Source of the DNA: Hyphomicrobiaceae bacterium
GTDB lineage: Bacteria > Pseudomonadota > Alphaproteobacteria > Rhizobiales > JAKIUO01
Assembly (NCBI GenBank): GCA_021647535.1
Contig: JAKIUO010000041.1
Span: forward strand, 1-18,198
DNA length: 18,198 bases
Reading direction: 5' to 3'
Positions within the stretch are counted from its first letter, which is position 1. The number at the start of each line of letters is the position of its first letter. A model generated the notes under the pieces. The model searched no databases. It was not told where the DNA came from and was given only the letters and a program-made list of their open reading frames with translations. Shown here piece by piece: positions 7,651-14,708 of the stretch. Made by a program: the position numbers and the translations under genes.

Positions 7651-8889
7651 TTATTTACTGTCACAAATTTTGCGCAGGGCCTGCCATTCGGTGGCGCTCA
7701 GCAACGGGGCGCTTTTCCACTTGGGCTGGCTCTTGATCATTTGGATGCGTTCTGGTGACGAGGGATGCGTGCTCAGCAATTGCAAGGCGCGCCAGATGCC
7801 ATCTCCGCCAGCACTTGTCTTTTTCTCACCGCTTTCTTTATTCTTTTTATCTTTTTTGGCCTTGTCGCTTGTTTTCTTGCTCTTTTCGCCAGCCTCCTCC
7901 AGTGCTTTTTTCAAGTCGGCCAAACCGCCATGTTCCTTTTCCAGTCGTGCGAAAAAGGCGGCGAAAGGTTTGGCAGGAATTTGCGCGGCTTTGAGGGTTT
8001 GCAAGGCCAGCGTATCAGCTTCGGTTTCAGCCGTTCGGGAATATTTCAGTTGCAGCAACAGACCGCCAAGATCGCCGAGCCCCCCCGTAGAGCCCCCCAT
8101 GGCAATAGAAATGCCCGCCGATATACCAAGAGCGCGCACAACACCAGCTTCGGGGTGCATTTTCTCGCCATGGCCCATCTCATGGGCAATCACACCGGCC
8201 AGCTCTTCTGGCGTTTCGACAAAATCCAGCAGCTTTTTGCTGACGACAATATATTCTCCGGGCGCGGCAAAGGCGTTCATCATGCCGATCGGTATGACCT
8301 TCACATCAAATTTTCCCGCCTTGCCTGTGCCTTGGTCAAGACGCGCCAATATTTTGCCAAAGGCCTTGTCGCCAGCTGGGGAATGACAGGCTTTTTTACC
8401 ACGACCCAGACTGGCGATGACCTGTTGCCCCAGTCCCTTGCGGATCTGCTCTGGTATCATCTGGGCGATTGATCGTGCCGGAGAAAATTCCATCATATTG
8501 AGGGCGATTATAGCGAGGACAGAGGCCACCGCTGCGCCTGTCAACCAGAACACAACCTGTAAATTGGCGCGCTTGCGTGATAAATGTGGCACCCGCACCA
8601 GAAGCTCGCTGGCGAAATCAGCCCGATGGCCAGCATTATTGGGAACAAACAGACGCGCTCCCAACATGGTCTTGTTACCCAGATGAGCGGGCTCGCCCGT
8701 CTGCACGAACACCGAACTTTCGAGCTCTTCATAAGGCCAGCCACCCAGCAGTTCGCCACTCTGCGTCTTGAACAGATCTATGCCATGCTCGGCAAAGCGC
8801 ACATCAACATTGGTTGTGCGGGCCGTGCGTCCATCGCTGAACTGGCCGCTATAGACAATCTCGCTTGCAAAGCCTGCCGTTTCACTCAT
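7651..8889 (-). CDS. M48 family zinc metallopeptidase, membrane-anchored
   Basis: A 412-residue protein. The start at 8889 (MSETAGF) has AGGA 8 nt upstream and lies 34 bp after the stop of the YjgN/DUF898 gene; a longer frame upstream would overlap that gene. Residues 1-105 form an N-terminal beta-rich domain often found ahead of such peptidases. A membrane segment spans about 112-131. The peptidase domain covers 165-320, with zinc motif HEMGH (236-240) and the third ligand probably E288 in SRTAETEAD. HPSSPER (375-381) is the usual C-terminal M48 signature. An unusual lysine-rich stretch (about 336-358) interrupts the end of the catalytic domain. M48 enzymes of this type are membrane-linked proteases or chaperones of envelope quality control; the substrate here is unknown. 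Co-transcription with the DUF898 gene is likely. Confidence 0.88.
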   Translation of the reverse strand: MSETAGFASEIVYSGQFSDGRTARTTNVDVRFAEHGIDLFKTQSGELLGGWPYEELESSVFVQTGEPAHLGNKTMLGARLFVPNNAGHRADFASELLVRVPHLSRKRANLQVVFWLTGAAVASVLAIIALNMMEFSPARSIAQMIPEQIRKGLGQQVIASLGRGKKACHSPAGDKAFGKILARLDQGTGKAGKFDVKVIPIGMMNAFAAPGEYIVVSKKLLDFVETPEELAGVIAHEMGHGEKMHPEAGVVRALGISAGISIAMGGSTGGLGDLGGLLLQLKYSRTAETEADTLALQTLKAAQIPAKPFAAFFARLEKEHGGLADLKKALEEAGEKSKKTSDKAKKDKKNKESGEKKTSAGGDGIWRALQLLSTHPSSPERIQMIKSQPKWKSAPLLSATEWQALRKICDSK

Positions 8890-8923
8890 GGCTCGTTCCT
8901 GTTCACGTCTGGTGCTCTCGCCG

Positions 8924-10057
8924 TTAGAAAGCGTCAATATCAAAGGCTTCCGCCAGCCCCTCACCGGTTTTGGCGATTTTGGCCTGACTTTGCGATATTG
9001 CATCAAAATCAATAGCCCCTTCAATAGAGGCCCTGCCTACAATATAAGAGGCCAGCCGCCGTTGGGCAATCGGTGAGAGCATACCCAGCGTCAGAACGAT
9101 ATAGAAGAAATTACCGAGCACCAGCCAGATCAGGCTCATGGGAGTTGTCTTCAACTCAAAGCGCGCATTCTGGATGTGGGTGTGGCGAGCGAAATAATTG
9201 CTTTTGCGTGAGATGGAAAAAGCTGAAACCACTGCGTATAACAAAGGCAGTGCAATGATCCCCAGCACCAGAAGCCCTCCTTCAATGGGGCTCATGACGG
9301 CCTCCACCGGCACGCCCAGAGCCTTGGCCATGGCCGCTTTTTGGCCAATACCTTTGATCAGGTAAACAATACCCCCGATCCCAATGACCATGGCAAACCA
9401 GGCAATGGCGAACGGCAGATAAAGCGGCTTGGCCAAAGCATCAAAGCGCAGAGGTTCTTCGCCAAAGCGTGTATCATTGGTCAATATCGTTTGCAATTTG
9501 GTGGCCTGCCACGGCATGGCCCAGCCCAGCGTGATCAGCGAAACCAATGTGGTCCAGAAAAAGGTCCAGCCATATTTCCAGCTTGACCCCGCCATATGCC
9601 CCCGAATACCGCGCCAGTTTGTACGTGACAGACGATAATTGCGCGCCCGATATTGCGCCACCCCGATCAGATAAAAAAAGATTGGATATAAAAGAAGGAT
9701 ACCAAGTTGAGCCCGCGGATCTGTAGCACCGAACATTTTACCAAACAGTAAAGTCAAGCCGACAGCGGCAGCGCCAAGCGGCAAGAAGACCACAACCATT
9801 GTGATCAAAAAACCAACAAACAGCTCCCAGCCTTTGCCGGTATATTCCAGCGGTTGACCTTGCAGGTGCACACTGCCCCACAGGTTGCGGCGCAAATTTG
9901 TCTTGCCCCAGAAATAATAAAGCCCAAGGGTTGGCAAGCGCAGAAAAAAGTTTTTAAAACTGATCTCGGCCAGCCCGGCCACTGGTCGCCATTCGAGCTG
10001 CGTCGTCTCACCCGCTACTGGCGCTGACTCAGCGACCTGCACAATCTCCGCATCCAT
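8924..10057 (-). CDS. YjgN family (DUF898) integral membrane protein
   Basis: A 377-residue multi-pass inner-membrane protein of the YjgN/DUF898 family, whose biochemical role is unknown. The first 30 residues are soluble. The family signature follows near 34-62: F...FLRLPTLGLYYFWGKTNLRRNLWGS. Hydrophobic segments lie at about 78-110, 118-135, 168-190, 212-240, 263-285 and 310-332. A second signature occurs as YRARNYRLSRTNWRGIR (about 141-157). The ATG at 10057 is preceded by AGGGGA at 7 nt; a TTG five codons earlier overlaps that site and is disfavoured. The M48 peptidase gene starts 34 bp downstream on the same strand, a pairing seen in other proteobacteria, so the two probably act together in the envelope (inference). 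Confidence 0.88.
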   Translation of the reverse strand: MDAEIVQVAESAPVAGETTQLEWRPVAGLAEISFKNFFLRLPTLGLYYFWGKTNLRRNLWGSVHLQGQPLEYTGKGWELFVGFLITMVVVFLPLGAAAVGLTLLFGKMFGATDPRAQLGILLLYPIFFYLIGVAQYRARNYRLSRTNWRGIRGHMAGSSWKYGWTFFWTTLVSLITLGWAMPWQATKLQTILTNDTRFGEEPLRFDALAKPLYLPFAIAWFAMVIGIGGIVYLIKGIGQKAAMAKALGVPVEAVMSPIEGGLLVLGIIALPLLYAVVSAFSISRKSNYFARHTHIQNARFELKTTPMSLIWLVLGNFFYIVLTLGMLSPIAQRRLASYIVGRASIEGAIDFDAISQSQAKIAKTGEGLAEAFDIDAF

Positions 10058-10116
10058 ATGTCTTCCCCTCAAGATTTATAAAACATGAACGCTTAGTCTT
10101 GCACAAATCAAAATCT

Positions 10117-10142
10117 TTGAAAAACAGTATTTTCAGAACTGT
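10117..10142 (-). terminator. Weak candidate terminator of gshA
   Basis: Read on the minus strand just after the gshA stop codon, ACAGT pairs with ACTGT around a 9-nt loop and is followed directly by TTTTTC. A 5-bp stem is short, so this is a weak Rho-independent terminator at best. It would separate gshA from the downstream yjgN-M48 pair, consistent with the 109-bp gap. Confidence 0.35.
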
Positions 10143-10166
10143 CATATTAGGCAGTGGACAGATCTC

Positions 10167-11531
10167 TTAATAAGCCTGATTTTTAAACAGTTCATCTATA
10201 TTCCTGTTCCATTCATTTTCGTATCGGTCCAGCAGGCGCTGCGCCCGGGTGCGCCCCTCTTCGACGATCTCCTCTATAGGGCCCAGAAAAATGCGCTCAT
10301 CTTCATTGGCATCAGTGGTGCGGGCGCGCGCCTTTAGACCCGCCTTGGAAATCTCGACCATGGCGCGGGCCTGTTCGAGCAGTTCACCACCTCGAAATTT
10401 CGTTTGCAATGCTGTGCGCGGCACCTCATCACGCAAGGTCTGGCGCTCCTCTGCGCTCCAGTCCTTGATCAGATCATAGGCCCCATCGAGCGCCCCTTGA
10501 TCATAAAGTACGCCCGTCCACAAAGCTGGCAGAGCACAAAGCTTGCGCCAGCGCCCGCTATCCGCGCCACGCATTTCCATATAACGCTTGATGCGCACTT
10601 CGGGAAACAAAGTGGTCAGGTGGTTTTCCCAATCATTAAGCGTGGGTTTTTCACCCGGCAATGCCGGTAGTTTTCCCGCCAAAAAGTCGCGAAAGCTCTG
10701 GCCAGAGGCATCGAGATACACACCATCGCGATAGACAAAATACATCGGCACATCTAGGGCATAGTCCGTATAGTGCTCAAAGCCAAAGCCCTCTTCAAAA
10801 GCCATGGGCAACATGCCGGTACGGTCGCCATCCGTATCGCGCCAGATTTCCGACCGATAAGACAAAAAGCCGTTGGGTTTGCCATCTGTAAAAGGAGAGG
10901 CGGCAAACAAAGCCGTCGCCACAGGTTGCAGGGCCAGCGAGGTGCGCAGCTTTTTAACCATATCGGCCTCACTGGAAAAATCCAGATTGACCTGCACGGT
11001 GGAGGAGCGAAACATCATGTCAAGGCCGTGATTGCCGACCTTTTGCATATAGGCGCGCATGATTTTATAGCGCCCCTTGGGCATCACCGGAATTTCGTCA
11101 AGCTGCCATTTGGGCGAAAAACCCATACCCAGAAATTTGATGTCGAGCGGCCCGGCGACCTTGCGTACATCATCAAGATGGCGAATAACCTCGCAACAGG
11201 TCTCGTGAATATTGTCGAGCGGCGCGCCTGACAGCTCGAATTGCCCCCCCGGCTCCAGCGTAATGGAACCGCCAACCGGGCAATGCAGGCCGATAATATT
11301 ATCGCCTTCCCTTTCCACCTTCCAGTCGCAATGCTCCTGCATCCCCAGCAGCATGGCGCGAATACCGCGCTCGCCCTCATAGGGCAAAGGCGAACAATCC
11401 TCGGTGTGATAGCCAAATTTTTCGTGCTCGGTGCCAATGCGCCAGTCGCTTTTGGGCTTGCAGCCGCTTTCCAGATAGGCCACCAGCTCGTCGCGCGTTT
11501 CGACCATTGGAAGTTCGCCACTATCCGCCAT
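10167..11531 (-). CDS. gshA: Glutamate-cysteine ligase (class II, plant/alphaproteobacterial type)
   Basis: A 454-residue cytoplasmic enzyme catalysing the first step of glutathione synthesis: ATP-dependent joining of glutamate and cysteine. Family marks are GTEHEKFGY (33-41), the glutamate/Mg-binding start of the domain, and LEPGGQFELSG (92-102). Also seen are the substrate-site region MFRSSTVQVNLDF and a C-terminal helical part with EMRGADSGRW. Length fits the family (about 450). The ATG at 11531 is preferred because AGAGGA lies 7 nt upstream; another ATG two codons earlier touches that site. rsmE lies 167 bp upstream on the same strand, an arrangement common in Alphaproteobacteria. Glutathione would also serve the monothiol glutaredoxin at 17306 and, in known systems, activates sulfur for oxidation. 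Confidence 0.95.
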   Translation of the reverse strand: MADSGELPMVETRDELVAYLESGCKPKSDWRIGTEHEKFGYHTEDCSPLPYEGERGIRAMLLGMQEHCDWKVEREGDNIIGLHCPVGGSITLEPGGQFELSGAPLDNIHETCCEVIRHLDDVRKVAGPLDIKFLGMGFSPKWQLDEIPVMPKGRYKIMRAYMQKVGNHGLDMMFRSSTVQVNLDFSSEADMVKKLRTSLALQPVATALFAASPFTDGKPNGFLSYRSEIWRDTDGDRTGMLPMAFEEGFGFEHYTDYALDVPMYFVYRDGVYLDASGQSFRDFLAGKLPALPGEKPTLNDWENHLTTLFPEVRIKRYMEMRGADSGRWRKLCALPALWTGVLYDQGALDGAYDLIKDWSAEERQTLRDEVPRTALQTKFRGGELLEQARAMVEISKAGLKARARTTDANEDERIFLGPIEEIVEEGRTRAQRLLDRYENEWNRNIDELFKNQAY

Positions 11532-11576
11532 AACCATTTCCTCTTATTGTAGCCAGTGAGCCTACCCAACGACAAA

Positions 11577-11592
11577 CAGACCACCTGGTCTG
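11577..11592. promoter_or_regulatory. Inverted repeat upstream of gshA
   Basis: CAGACCA and TGGTCTG form a perfect 7-bp inverted repeat around CC, centred about 53 bp before the gshA start. No T-run follows on the minus strand, so it is more likely a protein-binding site or an mRNA leader hairpin than an rsmE terminator. The binding factor is unknown. Confidence 0.35.
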
Positions 11593-11698
11593 CCCAGCCC
11601 TCTTATGACGCGTGACAACCGCGCTGGCAAGAGAACAACCCTGCCAGAATTGCAACAAATTGTGATTTATACCCAACCGCGCCTTCTACAGGCAAACC

Positions 11699-12439
11699 TC
11701 AGCGCCAGTCAAACAAAACGGCATTGGCGAGCGCCAAAATGGCAACCGCTGCCGTATCAGCTCGCATGATGCGTGGTCCCAGAGACAGGGCATGTACAAA
11801 GGGCTGCGCCAGCAAAAGCGCCCGCTCTTGCTCATCAAAGCCCCCCTCCGGGCCGACCAACACGGCCAGCGCAGTGTCTTTTTGCAAGGCTGACAAAGCC
11901 TCAAGCGGTGATTTGACGGGGGCGGCCTCATCACAAAAGATCAACGGCAGTTCGGTGTCCCACCCCGCCAGCAAGGCCTCCAGCTTGCAACACTCGCGCA
12001 ATTGCGGCACCCGCAAAATCCCGCATTGTTCTGCCGCCTCAATGATATTGGCTTCCAGTCGCTCGGTCTTCAGGCGCGCCACATTGGTGCGTCTCGTCAA
12101 AACGGGTTGCAGGCTGGCAACGCCAAGCTCGGTGGCTTTTTGCGCCATATAATCCAGCCGTGCCTTTTTGAGGGGCGCAAACAGATAGTGAATAGCCGGA
12201 CCACTGCTTTGCTCGCGCGTTTGCCGAAGGATCTGCAACGTACATTTTTTGCGCCCGTGCAGGTGCAACTGCGCCACCCACTCGCCCTCTACACCATTAA
12301 AAACCGGCAGCAAGGCTCCCTCGCCCAGCCGCAGGACGTTTAACAGATAGTGGGCCTGCGTCGGCAGGCAGACAATTACGGCATCCGCCAACAGGGGATG
12401 ATCGACGAAAAGTCGATGAGATGATATTTGTTCGCTCAT
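11699..12439 (-). CDS. rsmE: 16S rRNA (uracil(1498)-N(3))-methyltransferase
   Basis: A 246-residue SPOUT-class methyltransferase that N3-methylates U1498 of 16S rRNA using S-adenosylmethionine. The N-terminal PUA-like domain begins with SHRLFV and contains HYLLNVLRL. The C-terminal knot domain carries KATELGV (101-107), EAAEQCG (134-140), the SAM-binding VGPEGGF (195-201) and LGPRIMRADTA (220-230), all hallmarks of the family. The usual Arg of EAAEQ.(G/N)R is replaced by Ile (EAAEQCGI), with an Arg one residue on (ILR). ATG 12439 is taken as start because family members begin shortly before HRLFV. No clear Shine-Dalgarno site is seen, and TTG 12475 or GTG 12460 cannot be excluded. gshA follows on the same strand. 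Confidence 0.93.
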   Translation of the reverse strand: MSEQISSHRLFVDHPLLADAVIVCLPTQAHYLLNVLRLGEGALLPVFNGVEGEWVAQLHLHGRKKCTLQILRQTREQSSGPAIHYLFAPLKKARLDYMAQKATELGVASLQPVLTRRTNVARLKTERLEANIIEAAEQCGILRVPQLRECCKLEALLAGWDTELPLIFCDEAAPVKSPLEALSALQKDTALAVLVGPEGGFDEQERALLLAQPFVHALSLGPRIMRADTAAVAILALANAVLFDWR

Positions 12440-12624
12440 GAGAACCGATATAGCAAGCACGCGCAGATGGTGCAACTGGGTGTCACCCTTCGTCTCTTAC
12501 AAAGATTGCGCAAGCAAAACAGCCTATATAACAGACCTCAGATAAACCCACTGGTTTCAGTTCAAACTAAATATGGCTGATACGATACAAATATGTTTTC
12601 TAATCTGGATTATATGAGTATATT

Positions 12625-12655
12625 CCCTAATATGGTGGGGTATAAACCCTAGTAT
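12625..12655. promoter_or_regulatory. Direct repeats in the luxR promoter region
   Basis: CCCTAATAT (12625-12633) recurs as CCCTAGTAT (12647-12655), exactly 22 bp apart or about two helical turns. Between them is a small dyad, GGGT-ATAA-ACCC (12638-12649). The block lies 33-63 bp before the LuxR start in an A+T-rich gap (12476-12687). The even helical spacing suggests an operator for a dimeric regulator, perhaps LuxR itself (inference). Confidence 0.4.
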
Positions 12656-12687
12656 CAATAAATAGCAAATTCTGGCAGTCTAACGCA

Positions 12688-13464
12688 ATGCCGGATCAGT
12701 CCGTACAAAGTCAGATATTGACGATGGTCAAAGTAAAAAAACTCACATTCTACGACATTTTTGATAGAATTGAAGACCTGCAAAACCCCCTGCAAGCCGA
12801 AACATTTTTCGCAGCTCTGGGGGAAATGTATGGCATCGGACCTGTGATTTACAATCAGGTCAATGGTCCATTGCCCACCCATGACAACTGCTTTCTGGAA
12901 GGCACCTACCCGCTGAACTGGCTGGAGCACTATTTCTCAAGCGGTTATTTTAACTCGGACCCTGTAGCCCAGCAGGGGCTCATCTGTAAAAGTCCTTTTG
13001 ACTGGCATGACCTGCCAAGGGATTCCCCTCTCGTTCAGCAAATATTCAATGAATGGATTGATGCGGGTTTTGGCCAACAGGGCATAACCATCCCTCTGGC
13101 CACGGCGCCCAACATCAAAGCCACTTTGAACATCAGCGCCGATATGACTGACCGAGACTGGCGTGCCCTGCGCCCTGACCTCCTTCACGACCTGTCCATT
13201 CTGGGGCAATTCTACCATATCAAGGTCTGTAAAAAAATGAACGCTGTGACAAAGGCCACCTCCTTTGATTTGCATCAGCGCGAAATTGAGTGTCTGAAAT
13301 GGGCGGCCTCGGGAAAATCCATCTGGGAAACCTCCGTAATCCTAAGCCAGAGCGAACGCAATGTGCGCTATCACCTCGATCAGGCCCGGCGCAAGCTGTA
13401 CTGCAACACCAAGATCCAGGCCGTCGCCAAGGCAGTGGCCATCGGGATCATAAATATATCCTGA
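12688..13464 (+). CDS. LuxR family transcriptional regulator with autoinducer-binding domain (orphan)
   Basis: A 258-residue quorum-sensing-type regulator. The N-terminal domain (about 35-175) shows the acyl-homoserine-lactone pocket: W78, Y82, D91, P92, W106 and G132. Spacings W-4-Y-9-D-15-W equal those of LuxR/TraR W57, Y61, D70, W85. The C-terminal helix-turn-helix (about 194-250) has LHQREIECLKWAASGKS, SERNVRYHL and the KIQAVAKAVAIGII end typical of LuxR/GerE. No luxI-type synthase is present in the window, so it may be a LuxR solo or its partner may lie elsewhere. No Shine-Dalgarno site is evident before ATG 12688; ATG 12724 is an alternative that removes 12 residues. The next gene (13609) and the dyad between them are candidate targets. 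Confidence 0.9.
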   Translation: MPDQSVQSQILTMVKVKKLTFYDIFDRIEDLQNPLQAETFFAALGEMYGIGPVIYNQVNGPLPTHDNCFLEGTYPLNWLEHYFSSGYFNSDPVAQQGLICKSPFDWHDLPRDSPLVQQIFNEWIDAGFGQQGITIPLATAPNIKATLNISADMTDRDWRALRPDLLHDLSILGQFYHIKVCKKMNAVTKATSFDLHQREIECLKWAASGKSIWETSVILSQSERNVRYHLDQARRKLYCNTKIQAVAKAVAIGIINIS

Positions 13465-13471
13465 GACAATT

Positions 13472-13485
13472 TGTCAAGTTTGACA
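13472..13485. promoter_or_regulatory. Dyad overlapping a TTGACA box after luxR
   Basis: TGTCAA-GT-TTGACA is a perfect 6-bp inverted repeat starting 8 bp after the luxR stop. It overlaps a second dyad, CAAGT-TTGAC-ACTTG (13475-13489). Its right arm is a consensus -35 hexamer (13480-13485); a weak TTAGAT sits about 19 bp further on. The site could be an operator controlling the small gene at 13609. It does not match a canonical lux box in sequence. Confidence 0.4.
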
Positions 13486-13608
13486 CTTGCCATAAGTAGT
13501 CTGCTTAGATAGCATCAAGTAAGAAATAAAAAAAATCAGCACAAAAAATATAAAACCCATCCTCCAGTATTGCGTATCTTAGAAATATCACTATCAGGAA
13601 ATGCAACC

Positions 13609-13809
13609 ATGGCACAGCTTGACGCACAAAGAGTAATCATCCAAATCCAAGGCGCCGTTGAACAGAAAAAAAGAAAAGAAGAGATCGCTTCAATCCTGCG
13701 AATGTTGAAATTTGCATCCGAAGAGATTAACGCATTTGGATTTGTCGAGAGCGCCAAGGATATTCGCAATACAATGGAGCACCTCCAGCACCAGTTGAAC
13801 GGCAACTGA
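13609..13809 (+). CDS. Small helical protein of unknown function
   Basis: A 66-residue protein of no family I recognise. The ATG at 13609 (MAQLDAQ) has AGGA 9 nt upstream; an in-frame TTG at 13570 would add 13 residues without a ribosome site. The sequence is rich in charged residues and Gln/Asn, has no Cys, Trp or hydrophobic membrane segment, and looks like two amphipathic helices (about 5-36 and 40-62) joined near NAFGF. A small cytoplasmic helical hairpin or partner protein would fit. It follows luxR by 144 bp on the same strand, with a dyad and -35-like box between, so regulation by LuxR is possible but unproven. A chance frame is less likely, given the good ribosome site and absence of a competing gene. 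Confidence 0.6.
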   Translation: MAQLDAQRVIIQIQGAVEQKKRKEEIASILRMLKFASEEINAFGFVESAKDIRNTMEHLQHQLNGN

Positions 13810-13859
13810 CTGACCTGTTCCGGCAAAGAGGCGAACATCCGCACAAATAGAGGTAAACA

Positions 13860-13887
13860 CTATCCGGCAATATATGTTGTCGGATAG
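13860..13887. terminator. Stem-loop between the small gene and queF
   Basis: CTATCCGGCAA and TTGTCGGATAG form an 11-bp stem with one G-T wobble and a 6-nt loop (TATATG). It begins 50 bp after the small gene's stop. No T-run follows on the plus strand, and AGAGGTAAACA precedes it. It may end or stabilise the upstream transcript, or form part of the queF leader. It does not fit the preQ1 riboswitch consensus as far as I can align it. Confidence 0.4.
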
Positions 13888-13939
13888 CTCTGCTTGCAGT
13901 AAATCTGCTGAATGATCCAACCCCGCGCCCACAAGATCA

Positions 13940-13951
13940 TTTTGATCAAAA
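13940..13951. promoter_or_regulatory. Perfect 12-bp palindrome before queF
   Basis: TTTTGATCAAAA is a perfect palindrome 21 bp before the queF start codon, with another GATC 5 bp to its left (13935-13938). Such a position suits a repressor site over the transcription start. No matching -10/-35 pair was identified with confidence. Confidence 0.35.
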
Positions 13952-13972
13952 GCGCCAGCAGAAAACAGACCC

Positions 13973-14437
13973 ATGATCAAAACTGATGTCTCAAACCTCA
14001 CCCAGCTCGGCGCTGACGCCACGAACCCGACCAACCCGGATGAGGCCGTACTTGAACGCGTCACCAATTCCCAAAAAGACGCTGATTATCTCGTGCGCTT
14101 TACGGTGCCCGAGTTCACCTCGGTCTGCCCCCTCACCGGTCAACCGGACTTTGCCCATCTGATGATTGACTATGTGCCGGGCGACTGGCTGGTCGAGTCA
14201 AAAAGTCTCAAGCTCTATCTCGGTTCCTTTCGCAATCACGGCGCTTTTCACGAGGATTGCACCATCGGCATCGCCAAACGCCTCGTCAAAGAAATCACCC
14301 CGCGCTGGTTGCGCATTGGTGGTTATTGGTATCCGCGCGGCGGCATCCCGATTGACGTGTTCTGGCAAACCGGCGCACCGCCCCAAGAGCTGTGGTTGCC
14401 AGAACAAGGCGTGCCTTCTTATCGAGGCCGGGGATGA
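13973..14437 (+). CDS. queF: NADPH-dependent 7-cyano-7-deazaguanine reductase (preQ1 synthase)
   Basis: A 154-residue cytoplasmic enzyme that reduces the nitrile of preQ0 to preQ1, using two NADPH, in queuosine biosynthesis. It belongs to the short unimodular (YkvM-type) QueF class of the T-fold superfamily. Seen are the catalytic Cys C52 in SVCPLTG, D59 in QPDFA, the family signature ESKSLKLYLGSFRNHG (75-90), and H93-E94 in AFHED. The thioimide-forming Cys and proton-donating Asp are therefore intact, and the length is normal. The ATG at 13973 lacks a strong Shine-Dalgarno site, but no better start is seen. The gene is convergent with sor, separated by a palindromic element. No other queuosine gene lies in this window. 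Confidence 0.95.
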   Translation: MIKTDVSNLTQLGADATNPTNPDEAVLERVTNSQKDADYLVRFTVPEFTSVCPLTGQPDFAHLMIDYVPGDWLVESKSLKLYLGSFRNHGAFHEDCTIGIAKRLVKEITPRWLRIGGYWYPRGGIPIDVFWQTGAPPQELWLPEQGVPSYRGRG

Positions 14438-14489
14438 AGCCGCTTGCAGCTTGTCTTGGCCAGATGGGCAAGAGCTGGTATAATTTTAT

Positions 14490-14650
14490 AATAAACGTCA
14501 TCCCGTTGAAGAACGGGATCCAGTCGCCTCTCGTCATGCCTTCGCCAACCAATTTTAAAGAACCCAATAATTCTGGCTTTTACCGTTTCAGAACGCTCAT
14601 AAAAAAATCATCGCGACTGGATACCGGCCTACGCCGGTATGACGTTTTTA
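14490..14650. repeat. Nested-palindrome intergenic element, copy type 2
   Basis: A roughly 160-bp element between convergent queF and sor. The outer arms pair: AATAAACGTCAT-like sequence on the left and ATGACGTTTTTATT on the right. The inner ends ATCCAGTCGC (14518-14527) and GCGACTGGAT (14613-14622) pair perfectly. Each arm contains a perfect 8-bp hairpin with a 4-nt loop: ATCCCGTT-GAAG-AACGGGAT at 14500-14519 and ATACCGGC-CTAC-GCCGGTAT at 14621-14640. Compared in the same orientation, the hairpins differ at three stem positions, each compensated by its partner base. The central 85 bp carries no gene. Repeats beginning GTCATCCCG...GGGATCCAG are widespread in Proteobacteria, so other copies in the genome are likely. 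Confidence 0.8.
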
Positions 14651-14708
14651 TTGTACTTCCATATTAACTTAGCGCCTATGGACTCGGCCAAAACCCCAAT
14701 GGGCGACG

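Noticed and set aside
7765..8472. Plus-strand open frame of 235 codons opposite the M48 peptidase
   Set aside because: It mirrors the minus-strand gene that carries HEMGH and HPSSPER. No family resemblance or start signal was found.
13850..13890. preQ1 riboswitch before queF
   Set aside because: An AGAGGT string precedes a hairpin, but the expected A-rich tail and pseudoknot pairing after the loop are not present.
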